The notes under the pieces were generated by a model. That model saw only the letters and a list, made by a program, of their open reading frames with translations. It was not told where the DNA came from and ran no database searches. From Anaerolineae bacterium (lineage in GTDB: Bacteria > Chloroflexota > Anaerolineae > Anaerolineales > E44-bin32), in NCBI GenBank assembly GCA_030673735.1, contig DAOVIK010000002.1, forward strand, positions 1-27,670: a stretch of 27,670 nt of DNA, written 5' to 3'. A program made the position numbers and the translations under genes. Shown here piece by piece: positions 17,669 to 24,517 of this stretch. Position 1 is the stretch's first letter. Each line of letters opens with the position of its first letter.

Positions 17669-18532
17669 ATGTCGGTGAATGCCCGGGCATGGCTGCAAAG
17701 CACATCGCATGCCCGGGTGCTTCATCTATTCGATGAGGTCTGCAACCTGATCTCGGATAAGGAGCAGTTGCTTTCGCTTGTCTCGGAGCAGGCAGGTTCT
17801 GGGCCTTTCAGCTTGGTAGTGCCGCAGGTCCATTTTCCCAGCCACATCACGGCCTCATCGATAATTGACTGCGATGGTGAACGATTGCGCATTGGCGAGA
17901 TCGAGATCGATGTGCGAACCGCGACTGCTTGGGATCCCCGGCCCGATTGGCGGCGATTGCATACGAAGAATGACCGATTGAAAGCCGATCTTCCTAATCT
18001 GATCACCACGGTTGAACAAGCGGCACCACGTGACAGTATGGCAGCTCTGGTCGTGGACTTACCTCCGCCAGCCTCAACGTTTGTAACGAAGCTCCATCGC
18101 CGCTTGCGTGAACCTGCCGACAAGCTTGTCATCGGTTTGCAGCGTGGGGATGCGGCCAAATGCGAAGAAGGCGCTGCGGGTCTGGTGGGATTGGGGGACG
18201 GGCTTACCCCTGCCGGAGACGATTGGATTGTGGGGAGTCTCTTGGGCGCGTACGTACTTTGGAAGGAGGACGTATCAAGACCACTAGGAGACGCAGTCGC
18301 TGAGGCGATCTCAGGCAAGACAACACCGCTTTCGACAGCCATGATCCTTGCCGCCTCGCGCGGTGAGTGTAGCGCGGCCTGGCATGATTTGTTGGAGGCC
18401 TTGCTGGCTGGCGACGAAGGGCTCATCCGCTCCGTCGCCGAGCGTCTCATGGCCCGTGGGCATACATCAGGAGCAGATGCCCTGGCGGGATTTGTGGCCA
18501 TCCTTCGAGGGGGTGGCAATAAACTATCCTGA
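17669..18532 (+). CDS. ylbF: YlbF-like DUF2877 protein (oxamate carbamoyltransferase subunit AllH family)
   Basis: The 287-residue protein matches DUF2877, the YlbF/AllH family. The signature GLGDGLTPAGDDWIVGSLLGA (from Gly174, with Asp184 and Asp185) is followed by TTPLSTAMILAASRGECS and HTSGADALAGFVAIL near the C-terminus. The N-terminal half is less conserved. It has no signal or membrane segment. In E. coli the homologue is the third subunit of the assigned oxamate carbamoyltransferase. ATG 17669 lacks a strong ribosome site; GTG 17675 is an alternative. It is the last gene of the operon, far from FdrA and YlbE, so the trio brackets the molybdenum hydroxylase and cyclase. Confidence 0.82.
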   Translation: MSVNARAWLQSTSHARVLHLFDEVCNLISDKEQLLSLVSEQAGSGPFSLVVPQVHFPSHITASSIIDCDGERLRIGEIEIDVRTATAWDPRPDWRRLHTKNDRLKADLPNLITTVEQAAPRDSMAALVVDLPPPASTFVTKLHRRLREPADKLVIGLQRGDAAKCEEGAAGLVGLGDGLTPAGDDWIVGSLLGAYVLWKEDVSRPLGDAVAEAISGKTTPLSTAMILAASRGECSAAWHDLLEALLAGDEGLIRSVAERLMARGHTSGADALAGFVAILRGGGNKLS

Positions 18533-18583
18533 AGACGTGCTCTGCACGAAGAGAATTCGGCGAATATCCCAATAATCCAGATG

Positions 18584-18610
18584 CGCCGCCCAAGATCATT
18601 GCGGGCGGCG
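18584..18610. terminator. Hairpin between convergent genes, possible terminator
   Basis: CGCCGCCC (18584-18591) pairs perfectly with GGGCGGCG (18603-18610) around an 11-nt loop. It sits between the end of the plus-strand operon (18532) and the end of the minus-strand hydrolase gene (18626). Neither side has a real T-run (GTTGCATT on plus, CATCTGGATTATT on minus), so termination may be weak. Confidence 0.4.
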
Positions 18611-18625
18611 GTTGCATTAGGGAGA

Positions 18626-19105
18626 CTAAACGAGGTCAGGCCAATTGAGGGCTTGGACGGTTTTCTTGAGCCTGTGATCGTCATCAACTATGTTGAAGAC
18701 AAAGCTCTTGAAAATCTTCTTGCAGATCGTGCGCAGCGGCTTCAAGGGGAGAACCTCATCGTGCTCGCCGTGGAAGACAATGGTTGGAACTGAAATCGGG
18801 GGATCAGGATCGATCGTGTACTCGGAATAGGCCAGTGCAGGGGCAAGCAGGATGAGCTTGCGCACCTGCTGAGAATTCTGGCGCGTGAAGAGCGTGGCCA
18901 TCAACCCCCCGAAGCTCGAGCCGATGATCGTCCATCCAGACCGATCTCCGATGATGGGAGTGAGCTGCGCCATCCGCTCTTCCAGCGGACCCGTGAAATC
19001 CGGAGTGAGAATACTGGGAAGCACGCGCCGAAACAACCTACCCTTGAATCCTTGGCCGCTGCTTACCAGTCCATGCAGAAAGATGATCGGTTGCTCTTCC
19101 TTCAT
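18626..19105 (-). CDS. Small alpha/beta-hydrolase (esterase/thioesterase-like)
   Basis: The 159-residue protein is a minimal alpha/beta-hydrolase resembling the YqiA/UPF0227-like group. It has an oxyanion-hole strand IIFLHGLVSSGQGF (His11-Gly12), the nucleophile elbow GSSFGG (Ser64), the acid in HGEHDEVLP (Asp116) and the base in DDDHRL (His144), so the whole Ser-Asp-His triad is present. No signal peptide, so it is cytoplasmic. AAAGGG lies a few bases before the ATG. Substrate unknown. It is separated by 177 bases from the next minus-strand gene upstream, and a strong hairpin at 19238-19267 lies between them, so it may have its own promoter, which I could not identify. Confidence 0.75.
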   Translation of the reverse strand: MKEEQPIIFLHGLVSSGQGFKGRLFRRVLPSILTPDFTGPLEERMAQLTPIIGDRSGWTIIGSSFGGLMATLFTRQNSQQVRKLILLAPALAYSEYTIDPDPPISVPTIVFHGEHDEVLPLKPLRTICKKIFKSFVFNIVDDDHRLKKTVQALNWPDLV

Positions 19106-19237
19106 CGCGTGCCCTTTGAGAGTGCGATCTCATTCTCGCACAATGCGGGGGTGGATTCAACTCAGTTCAATGCAAGCATTTCTACCACTAAGCTTCACAT
19201 CAGCAGCGTCCCGTGGTTTATGATCGCAGTGCAGAAG

Positions 19238-19267
19238 CGTGGGCGGGATGATGCCATCCCGCCCACG
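19238..19267 (-). terminator. Strong hairpin after the 144-residue gene, probable terminator
   Basis: CGTGGGCGGGATG (19238-19250) pairs over 13 perfect base pairs with 19255-19267 around the loop ATGC. It begins 16 bases after the minus-strand stop at 19283. The minus-strand flank CTTCTGC is only weakly T-rich, so Rho-independent activity is likely but not certain. Confidence 0.55.
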
Positions 19268-19282
19268 GCAATGGTCCTTCAC

Positions 19283-19717
19283 TTACTCGGCTGCGTAGTG
19301 CTTCTCAATCACCGGTTGGAAGTAACTGATCAGGCGCTCCTCTTGCGCTCGGCCGAAGCCGCTAGTTCTGGCATGGACTTCCACACTTTCTGCTGTTTTA
19401 CATGCCCAAACTTCTTCTCCAGCTTTCAAATCTAGCTCCAACTCAGTTGGTATGAATGCCGGGATCAATTGCCCCCTCCGGTCATCCAGCACTACAGATC
19501 CAGCCTCGACTTGGTCAACTTCAGCGCGAATCCAACGCCAAACCAATTCCATCGGGGAAGGATCAGTATCCAAGGCAACAAGATGGTCCTTGCTAATTTT
19601 GATGCGTCCCTTGACAAGACGGGAGTACGATATGCTGAGCTCTTCTCCGTCCTCAATACGATTTACGATGCAACCATCCTGGTCGCAGGACCTCACGATA
19701 GCCAGTTTAAGCTTCAT
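19283..19717 (-). CDS. Hypothetical 144-residue protein downstream of an attenuator-like leader
   Basis: I do not recognise this protein. It is soluble, with no signal peptide or membrane helix. It begins MKLKLAIVRSCDQDGCIVNR and is predicted by eye to be rich in beta-strands, alternating with acidic turns (IEDGEELSISYSRLVKGRIKI, VEAGSVVLDDRRGQLIPAFI), with a short C-terminal helix. ATG 19717 is chosen because GGAGAG sits four bases upstream; the frame is open further but lacks another good site. It lies about 80 bases downstream of a terminator preceded by a short leader peptide gene, so its expression probably depends on read-through. A terminator-like hairpin follows it. Confidence 0.6.
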   Translation of the reverse strand: MKLKLAIVRSCDQDGCIVNRIEDGEELSISYSRLVKGRIKISKDHLVALDTDPSPMELVWRWIRAEVDQVEAGSVVLDDRRGQLIPAFIPTELELDLKAGEEVWACKTAESVEVHARTSGFGRAQEERLISYFQPVIEKHYAAE

Positions 19718-19795
19718 TTTGCTCTCCATTCGTGGGGCTTTCTTCCGTGGCACTTGAATACGACCAAGGCATTGCACGCGCGAATCATCGTGCCG

Positions 19796-19832
19796 ACAGA
19801 AAGAAAAACCCGCAGGTGAGCCATACCTGCGG
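19796..19832 (-). terminator. Intrinsic terminator of the leader transcript (attenuator)
   Basis: On the minus strand the perfect 8-bp stem CCGCAGGT / ACCTGCGG (19832-19825 and 19817-19810) with a 7-nt loop is followed by GTTTTTCTTTC, a textbook Rho-independent terminator. Its ascending arm is also part of an 11-bp complementarity to the end of the leader peptide gene, so the terminator can be pre-empted. Confidence 0.85.
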
Positions 19833-19881
19833 AACTAGGATATGCACCTTAAAGGTGGGAAATCAGACCTGCAGGTATGGC
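19820..19881 (-). promoter_or_regulatory. Antiterminator pairing: 11-bp inverted repeat overlapping the leader peptide end and the terminator stem
   Basis: GCCATACCTGC on the minus strand (19881-19871, within codons 16-20 of the leader peptide) is perfectly complementary to GCAGGTATGGC (19830-19820), which contains most of the ascending terminator arm and its loop. The two structures cannot coexist. A small 4-bp hairpin, CACC/GGTG at 19845-19857, sits within the antiterminator loop. The layout fits ribosome-mediated transcription attenuation. Confidence 0.65.
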
Positions 19882-19928
19882 AGACGACGATATTCGGCTG
19901 GGGAATGATTCAGGTTGAGGTTCATCAT
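19863..19928 (-). CDS. 21-codon leader peptide or small peptide gene
   Basis: A short open frame starts ATGATG at 19928, has the excellent ribosome site GGGAGGTG five bases upstream, and stops at TGA (19863). The product opens MMNLNLNHS and ends with AEYRRLPYLQV. It has no run of a single amino acid; Leu (4) and Asn (3) are the most frequent. Because it lies between a good promoter and a terminator whose stem pairs with its last codons, I read it as an attenuator leader peptide. The alternative is that the peptide is itself the product. The YRR-LP segment might stall ribosomes, but that is speculation. Confidence 0.6.
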   Translation of the reverse strand: MMNLNLNHSPAEYRRLPYLQV

Positions 19929-19983
19929 AGGCACCTCCCACGCCAAAGCCTCTGCCTCCTGCACGGTTGCCGGGGCAATCCGT

Positions 19984-20012
19984 AGTATAGGGCATGCTTG
20001 TACCTACATCAA
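19984..20012 (-). promoter_or_regulatory. Sigma-70-type promoter for the leader peptide and 144-residue gene
   Basis: On the minus strand TTGATG (20012-20007) and TATACT (19989-19984) are separated by exactly 17 bases. The -10 matches consensus at five of six positions and the -35 at four. Transcription would start near 19977, about 50 bases before the leader peptide ATG. Confidence 0.7.
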
Positions 20013-20141
20013 TCCCGACTTGCATACCATTTGCTAGCAGGGCTGACTAGGCACGCTGGAGGACTTCTGAGGATGACGCTATCTGAGATGGGCGAAATGG
20101 AAAAGACGGCTGATCGCCTTAGCTACTCAGCGGAAAATTGA

Positions 20142-20960
20142 TCACGATAGATCCGTATACAGCTCTGGTCTTCGATCGGCGACCAGGTCGAGCTCATACT
20201 CGCCGGGAATGTTGATTCGACGTTTCTCGTCGCTTCGAGAGAGATCGATATCGGCGTAGAGAATGGTCTCCGAATCGGGAGAGGCCTCGGCAAGCAGTTC
20301 GCCATCCGGTCCGGTGATCACGCTTCGACCCAAGTAGCGAGTACTCCGTTCTTGGCCAACGTGGTTAGCGGCGACGAGGTAAATGCCATTCTCGGCTGAG
20401 CGTGTCCTCGCAGCATGGTCAGAGTAGAGGGTTGCGGCCTGGGGCCAGGCAGTGGAAATCAGAAGCACCTGGGCTCCTGCCAACGTGAGAACTCGTGGAG
20501 CCTCGGGAAATCGCAAGTCATAGCAGATCAGAATCCCTAGTCGGCCTGCGGTGGTCTCGAAAGGTCCGGCAAGCTCGTCGCCGGGAGCAAGGAAGCGATC
20601 GACGCCTAGAAATGGGAGATGAGTCTTGCGGTAGACGCCCAGGACGCCATCCGGTCCCAGCAAGGCGCACGCATTGAAGATTCGATCATCAGGGCCTTTC
20701 TCGATGATGCCCACCGCGATTATGATGCGGTTCGATTTGGAGGCGTTGACAAGTCTCTCGATACTCGGTCCTGGGATGGGCTCGGCTACAGAATGGGCTT
20801 CATCGGCCGTGAGCGCGTAGCCGGACAGAGCGCATTCGGGAAACAGCACAACCTCGGCCTTGGCGGCTGCGGCTTCCTCCGTTCTGGCGATGATCTTCTC
20901 GAGGTTGGCTTCCGTCTCCAGTAACGCGCTTTCCATTTGAACGGCGGCAAAACGGGGCAT
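20142..20960 (-). CDS. Carbon-nitrogen hydrolase (nitrilase superfamily amidase)
   Basis: The 272-residue protein has the nitrilase-superfamily triad: Glu42 in LFPECALSGY, Lys112 in VYRKTHLPF and Cys146 in ILICYDLRFPE, with a further conserved motif AENGIYLVAANHVG. It resembles aliphatic or omega-amidases and carbamoyl-amine amidases; the exact amide or nitrile substrate is not readable. ATG 20960 has GGGAGG five bases upstream and begins the family homology; an in-frame ATG further upstream adds eight residues only. It lies 31 bases after the thiolase stop and is probably the second gene of that operon. Amidase activity would fit a nitrogen-compound catabolic neighbourhood. Confidence 0.88.
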   Translation of the reverse strand: MPRFAAVQMESALLETEANLEKIIARTEEAAAAKAEVVLFPECALSGYALTADEAHSVAEPIPGPSIERLVNASKSNRIIIAVGIIEKGPDDRIFNACALLGPDGVLGVYRKTHLPFLGVDRFLAPGDELAGPFETTAGRLGILICYDLRFPEAPRVLTLAGAQVLLISTAWPQAATLYSDHAARTRSAENGIYLVAANHVGQERSTRYLGRSVITGPDGELLAEASPDSETILYADIDLSRSDEKRRINIPGEYELDLVADRRPELYTDLS

Positions 20961-20991
20961 GTGATCCTCCCTTGCGGTCTGCACCGCGCTG

Positions 20992-22140
20992 CTATGCGCG
21001 CTCGATCACGGTCGCGGTGGCCATGCCGTGGCCGATGCACATGGTCTGCAAGCCGTAGCGGGCATCGAGCTGTTGCAGTTCATGGACGAGCTTGGTCATC
21101 AGTACGGCGCCCGTGGCGCCCAGAGGATGACCGTGCGCGATCGCGCCGCCATGGGGATTGACGATCTCCAGATTGGCGCCCAGTTCGCGCTGCCAGGAGA
21201 GCACGACTGACGCAAAAGCCTCGTTGATCTCGATCACATCCATGTCATCGATGGATAATCCAGCGCGTTTGAGAACCTGCTGCGTGGCAGGGATCGGGCC
21301 ATCCAGCATGAGCACCGGGTCTGAGCCAACGACCTTGCGCGCCACAATGCGCGCCAGCGGCTTCAAGTTGTGTTCGCGGACTGCGCTGTCGGAGGCCAGC
21401 AGCACCGCGGCTGCTCCGTCGCTTATCTGACTGCTGTTACCGGCGGTGATGACACCGTCTTCCTTGAACACAGGCTTGAGGGTCGCCATCTTCTCGCGGT
21501 CGGGAGGCATGCGAACTCCCTCGTCGTGCTCCACCATGTTCGTTCCGCCCTCACCGTCGGGAACAGCAACGGGTGCAATCTGCGATTGTTGTAGCCCTTC
21601 CTGAATGGCGCTGCCTGCCCGCAGGTGGCTTTGATAGGCAAAGTCGTCCAGCTCGTCGCGTGCCAGCTTCCATTTCTCAGCCATCATCTCGGCGCTGATC
21701 CCCTGATGCACGAGCTGGTAGGGGAAATCCGCCGGCCAGCTTGAGGGGTAATCCGAGCCCATCATCTGGTGAGACATCATTTCAATGCCACCGCCAATGG
21801 CGACTTCCATGTCTCCTGCGAGGATCTCCTGAGCCGCGAAATGTACCGCTTGTTGGCTGGAGCCGCACATGCGGTTGATCTGTACGGCTGGAACAGTGAC
21901 CGGGAAGCCTGCTTTTAACGTAGCCAAACGTGCGATGTTTGCGCCCTGGTCGCCAACCGGCGTGACGCATCCCATTACCACGTCTTCAACCAGGGCGGGA
22001 TCGAGCCCGCCCCGGCGTACGACTTCATTGAGCACGTGCGCCGCAAGATCCATTGGAGCGATAGGATAGAGGGCTCCCTTCTCAGGTTTTCCGACGCCGA
22101 TCGGCGTACGAACGGCGGCAATGATATAGGCATCAGTCAT
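20992..22140 (-). CDS. Acetyl-CoA C-acyltransferase (degradative thiolase, type I/II)
   Basis: A complete 382-residue thiolase: MTDAYIIAAVRTPIG at the N-terminus, nucleophile Cys92 in NRMCGSSQQAVHFA, INEAFASVVL, NPHGGAIAHGHPLGATGA with the catalytic His, and the C-terminal CIGHGMATATVIER with the second catalytic Cys. All catalytic residues are present, in contrast to the thiolase-like protein at 10015. The expected reaction is thiolysis of 3-oxoacyl-CoA, as in beta-oxidation or aromatic-acid degradation. The start at 22140 is preferred because GGGAGA is about eight bases upstream and homology starts at once. It is the first gene of a two-gene operon with the amidase, under the promoter at 22206-22234. 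Confidence 0.93.
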   Translation of the reverse strand: MTDAYIIAAVRTPIGVGKPEKGALYPIAPMDLAAHVLNEVVRRGGLDPALVEDVVMGCVTPVGDQGANIARLATLKAGFPVTVPAVQINRMCGSSQQAVHFAAQEILAGDMEVAIGGGIEMMSHQMMGSDYPSSWPADFPYQLVHQGISAEMMAEKWKLARDELDDFAYQSHLRAGSAIQEGLQQSQIAPVAVPDGEGGTNMVEHDEGVRMPPDREKMATLKPVFKEDGVITAGNSSQISDGAAAVLLASDSAVREHNLKPLARIVARKVVGSDPVLMLDGPIPATQQVLKRAGLSIDDMDVIEINEAFASVVLSWQRELGANLEIVNPHGGAIAHGHPLGATGAVLMTKLVHELQQLDARYGLQTMCIGHGMATATVIERA

Positions 22141-22190
22141 CGGGATCATCTCCCTCGGCCGTACGGTCAAACGGCCTTGATGGTTGGTTT

Positions 22191-22234
22191 CTGTTCGTAT
22201 TGAACAGGATACGCGCAACCCTGCCGCACGTCAA
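22191..22234 (-). promoter_or_regulatory. Promoter and operator-like inverted repeat of the thiolase-amidase operon
   Basis: On the minus strand TTGACG (22234-22229) and TATCCT (22211-22206) are 17 bases apart, a good sigma-70 match. Overlapping the end of the -10 and the predicted start site is CTGTTC-AATAC-GAACAG (22207-22191), an inverted repeat with perfect 6-bp arms, well placed for a repressor. Further down, GGCCGT/ACGGCC (22157-22176) forms a 6-bp hairpin just upstream of the ribosome site. Confidence 0.6.
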
Positions 22235-22296
22235 CATAATGAACAGTGCGAGATGCGGAAAGTGCAACGCGAAGTCTGGATGTCTGCCCGGGATGG

Positions 22297-23331
22297 TTAG
22301 CGGCTAGCGACGGTCTGCTGCAGCTGGAGCCAGGCCGCCTCCTCGAGATCAGCGATCTCGAGAAGGTGATCGGATACGCCAGGGAGGTCGGCGGCTGGAT
22401 CAGCAACCGTGAAAGAGCGCTCGAAGATCGACGCCACTTCCTGCCAACGATCGCCGATCACATGCAGCGACTTGCCCACTTCAACCAAGCGACGATCCGA
22501 CGTGATCTCGGCGGCGGCATTCAAGAAGCGGCCATACATGTAGCGGAAGATCCCGCCGCCCGTACCACCCTTGGAGTCGATGAAGATGAAGGCATTGAAG
22601 CCGGTCCAGCGCAGCTGCTCCTCATCCATGATCGTCGGCCATTTGCGGATGCGTTGGGCCGCCTTTCGTATCCCCTTCACGCCCAGGTTGGAGATCGGAG
22701 GCTCGAGCATGGTAGGCAGAACCTCGCCGATGGCCTCCCAAACCTCACGGGGCTTCGGGGGACGAAACCCGGAGAAATCGAAGCTGTACCAAGTATTTCG
22801 AGGGGGGAAGGGTTGGAATTTGGAGGCGCGGGCTTTCGTGAGATCGTCCATGGACGTTGGGTGAAGCGCTGCATCCCGGTCGGCAATCAACACCATGCGC
22901 TGATCGATGTCGATGCCCGCAACGACGACGACATGGCCCCCGAAGTGATAATCCTCCGGGAGTTCGAGGTAGGGGAGGAAGCCCATGTCGACCTGGACCA
23001 TCACGGGCTGGTCGCTCTCCAACATTTCAAGAAGCGCCTTCTCAGCAGCAGCCTTCCTTCCGGTGGAATGGGCTTCTACACGAACCCCTGTCCGCCTAGC
23101 GGCGGTCTTTTCAAGGCCCTCCTCGCCGGCCCGGCCGACATTTCCTCTGCCGCCGATGATCGGGACCTGTCCCTTCACATGCCAATACACGAATCCGATT
23201 CCGGCGCCCAGCCCCAGCAGTAGGTCTTCACTGATGGGGCATCCGTGGTGCTCGTATATGTGGCGCATCGATCCTGTGACGCAGTGGTGGGTTTCGAGTG
23301 ACTTGAAGCCGGGTATTGGTTCTAATGTCAT
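22297..23331 (-). CDS. BtrH N-terminal-domain / DUF4872 protein (papain-like acyltransferase or peptidase fold)
   Basis: The 344-residue protein opens with the BtrH_N signature ETHHCVTGSMRHIYEHHGCPISEDLLLGLGAG and continues GFVYWHVKGQVPIIGGRGN. Cys17 in HHCVTG is the likely nucleophile, and GGHVVVVAGIDIDQRMVLIADRD contains the likely catalytic His. The C-terminal half, with long helices, fits DUF4872. BtrH itself is an acyltransferase of butirosin biosynthesis that moves an acyl group from an acyl carrier protein; many homologues are uncharacterised. ATG 23331 has GGAG seven bases upstream, whereas ATG 23337 is too close to it. The gene starts 19 bases after the GyrI-like stop, so it belongs to the PadR-GyrI operon. 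Confidence 0.78.
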   Translation of the reverse strand: MTLEPIPGFKSLETHHCVTGSMRHIYEHHGCPISEDLLLGLGAGIGFVYWHVKGQVPIIGGRGNVGRAGEEGLEKTAARRTGVRVEAHSTGRKAAAEKALLEMLESDQPVMVQVDMGFLPYLELPEDYHFGGHVVVVAGIDIDQRMVLIADRDAALHPTSMDDLTKARASKFQPFPPRNTWYSFDFSGFRPPKPREVWEAIGEVLPTMLEPPISNLGVKGIRKAAQRIRKWPTIMDEEQLRWTGFNAFIFIDSKGGTGGGIFRYMYGRFLNAAAEITSDRRLVEVGKSLHVIGDRWQEVASIFERSFTVADPAADLPGVSDHLLEIADLEEAAWLQLQQTVASR

Positions 23332-23350
23332 GAGCATGCTCCGGGATGGT

Positions 23351-23950
23351 TTAGCGGATGGGTTGGCGAATGATAGTGCGCAGCTTCTCGGGCGCAACCT
23401 TGGTGGGGTCGCTCAAGTAGATCTCGTGGTGCAGGCCATGCGCTTGATAGCCGCCATCTTCGATGAATGCGTGTAAGCGTGCGATCGTCGCTTCCTCCTC
23501 GGTATAAGGCCCGAGATGCATGACTTGCGCTGACAGGCCTTCATCAAAGTGATCGAAGCTGACTTCCTGTGCCGAGGATAGCTTCTTCTTAGCTTCGACT
23601 TCTTGCTTGGCCGCGGTTGCCATCTCTGCTGTTGCGAATTCCGGCTGGCGGATCATCATCTTCCAATTCCACTGCTCGCGTGGCGGCATGATCAAATTCC
23701 CGGGATCGTCGAACCACCACAAGCCTTCGAGCTTACAGACCACGAAATCGTTGCCGGCATGTTTGGACATGAACTTTAGGCGATAGGCCACGGCGTAAAG
23801 CGGTTCCAGCTTCTGTCGGTAAACTTCCCCTCCGGGAGCGCCGCGTCCAGTGATGGTAAGGAAATTTCCCGACGGAACATCGACAACGCCGGGCTCTGCA
23901 CGGCTGGTATAGCCGTCTTTGTACAGCTTGGTCAGATCTAGCTTACTCAT
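23351..23950 (-). CDS. GyrI-like small-molecule-binding domain protein
   Basis: The 199-residue protein matches the GyrI-like (SBD, effector-binding) family: FLTITGRGAPGGEVYRQKLEPLYAVAYRLKF near the N-terminus, KLEGLWWFDD, WNWKMMIRQPEF and, toward the end, VMHLGPYTEEEATIARLHAFIEDGGYQAHGLHHEIYLSDP. It stands alone without a DNA-binding domain. Such proteins bind hydrophobic small molecules, and some hydrolyse or sequester them. GAGGGA lies five bases before the ATG. It follows the PadR gene by 19 bases, which suggests that ligand sensing or detoxification and PadR regulation are linked. Confidence 0.85.
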   Translation of the reverse strand: MSKLDLTKLYKDGYTSRAEPGVVDVPSGNFLTITGRGAPGGEVYRQKLEPLYAVAYRLKFMSKHAGNDFVVCKLEGLWWFDDPGNLIMPPREQWNWKMMIRQPEFATAEMATAAKQEVEAKKKLSSAQEVSFDHFDEGLSAQVMHLGPYTEEEATIARLHAFIEDGGYQAHGLHHEIYLSDPTKVAPEKLRTIIRQPIR

Positions 23951-23969
23951 GTATGTCCCTCGTGTAGTT

Positions 23970-24497
23970 TTACTCCGAGAGCTTGCGCACGAAACGACGC
24001 ACCCATGCCAGCTCTGCCCCTATCAATGTCAGACTGAGATCGAACATCGCTGCGGCATGAAATGGCAGGGTATCTCCTGCTTGGTTCAGGCGGGCGTGCA
24101 CGTGATCGCGGCGATCGCGCAGGCGCTGACTGTATTCTTGCAGCGCCTGAACTGCATCTTGCTCTGGAATCTGGGGGAGGTTGGCGAGGCCTACTTGGAA
24201 AGGAGAGTAAGCGCGCTCGGGATTTGCTAGCGCAGAGAGGGCCGCGCGACGCCAGGCCGCCTGACCGGCCGGCGTGAGGCGATAGACCTTGCGACCGGGG
24301 CCTCTTCCCTTGGGCGGCTCAGGGCGACTCTGTATCAGGCCCTTGTCTTGCAGCTTCTTCAAGATGTAGTAGATAGAGGAAAAGCCTACCTCGGTCCACT
24401 CGCGCATGCCGCGGGCGTCGATCACCTGCTCGATTTCATATCCATGATGGGGCTTCTCAGCGATCAGGCTGAGGATCGCCAACTCCGCATTGGTCAT
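23970..24497 (-). CDS. PadR-family transcriptional regulator
   Basis: The 175-residue protein begins MTNAELAILSLIAEKPHHGYEIEQ, continues GFSSIYYILKKLQDKGLIQ and GPGRKVYRLTPAGQAAWRR, the PadR winged helix-turn-helix. A C-terminal helical Vir-type dimerisation domain (residues about 95-175) follows. PadR proteins usually repress their own operon and release on binding phenolics, drugs or other ligands. ATG 24497 has GGAG seven bases upstream; an earlier in-frame start at 24512 lies closer to the palindrome and has no better site. It is the first gene of the PadR-GyrI-BtrH operon, and a perfect 20-bp palindrome lies over its promoter. Confidence 0.93.
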   Translation of the reverse strand: MTNAELAILSLIAEKPHHGYEIEQVIDARGMREWTEVGFSSIYYILKKLQDKGLIQSRPEPPKGRGPGRKVYRLTPAGQAAWRRAALSALANPERAYSPFQVGLANLPQIPEQDAVQALQEYSQRLRDRRDHVHARLNQAGDTLPFHAAAMFDLSLTLIGAELAWVRRFVRKLSE

Positions 24498-24517
24498 GGA
24501 TGATCTCCGCACCTACA

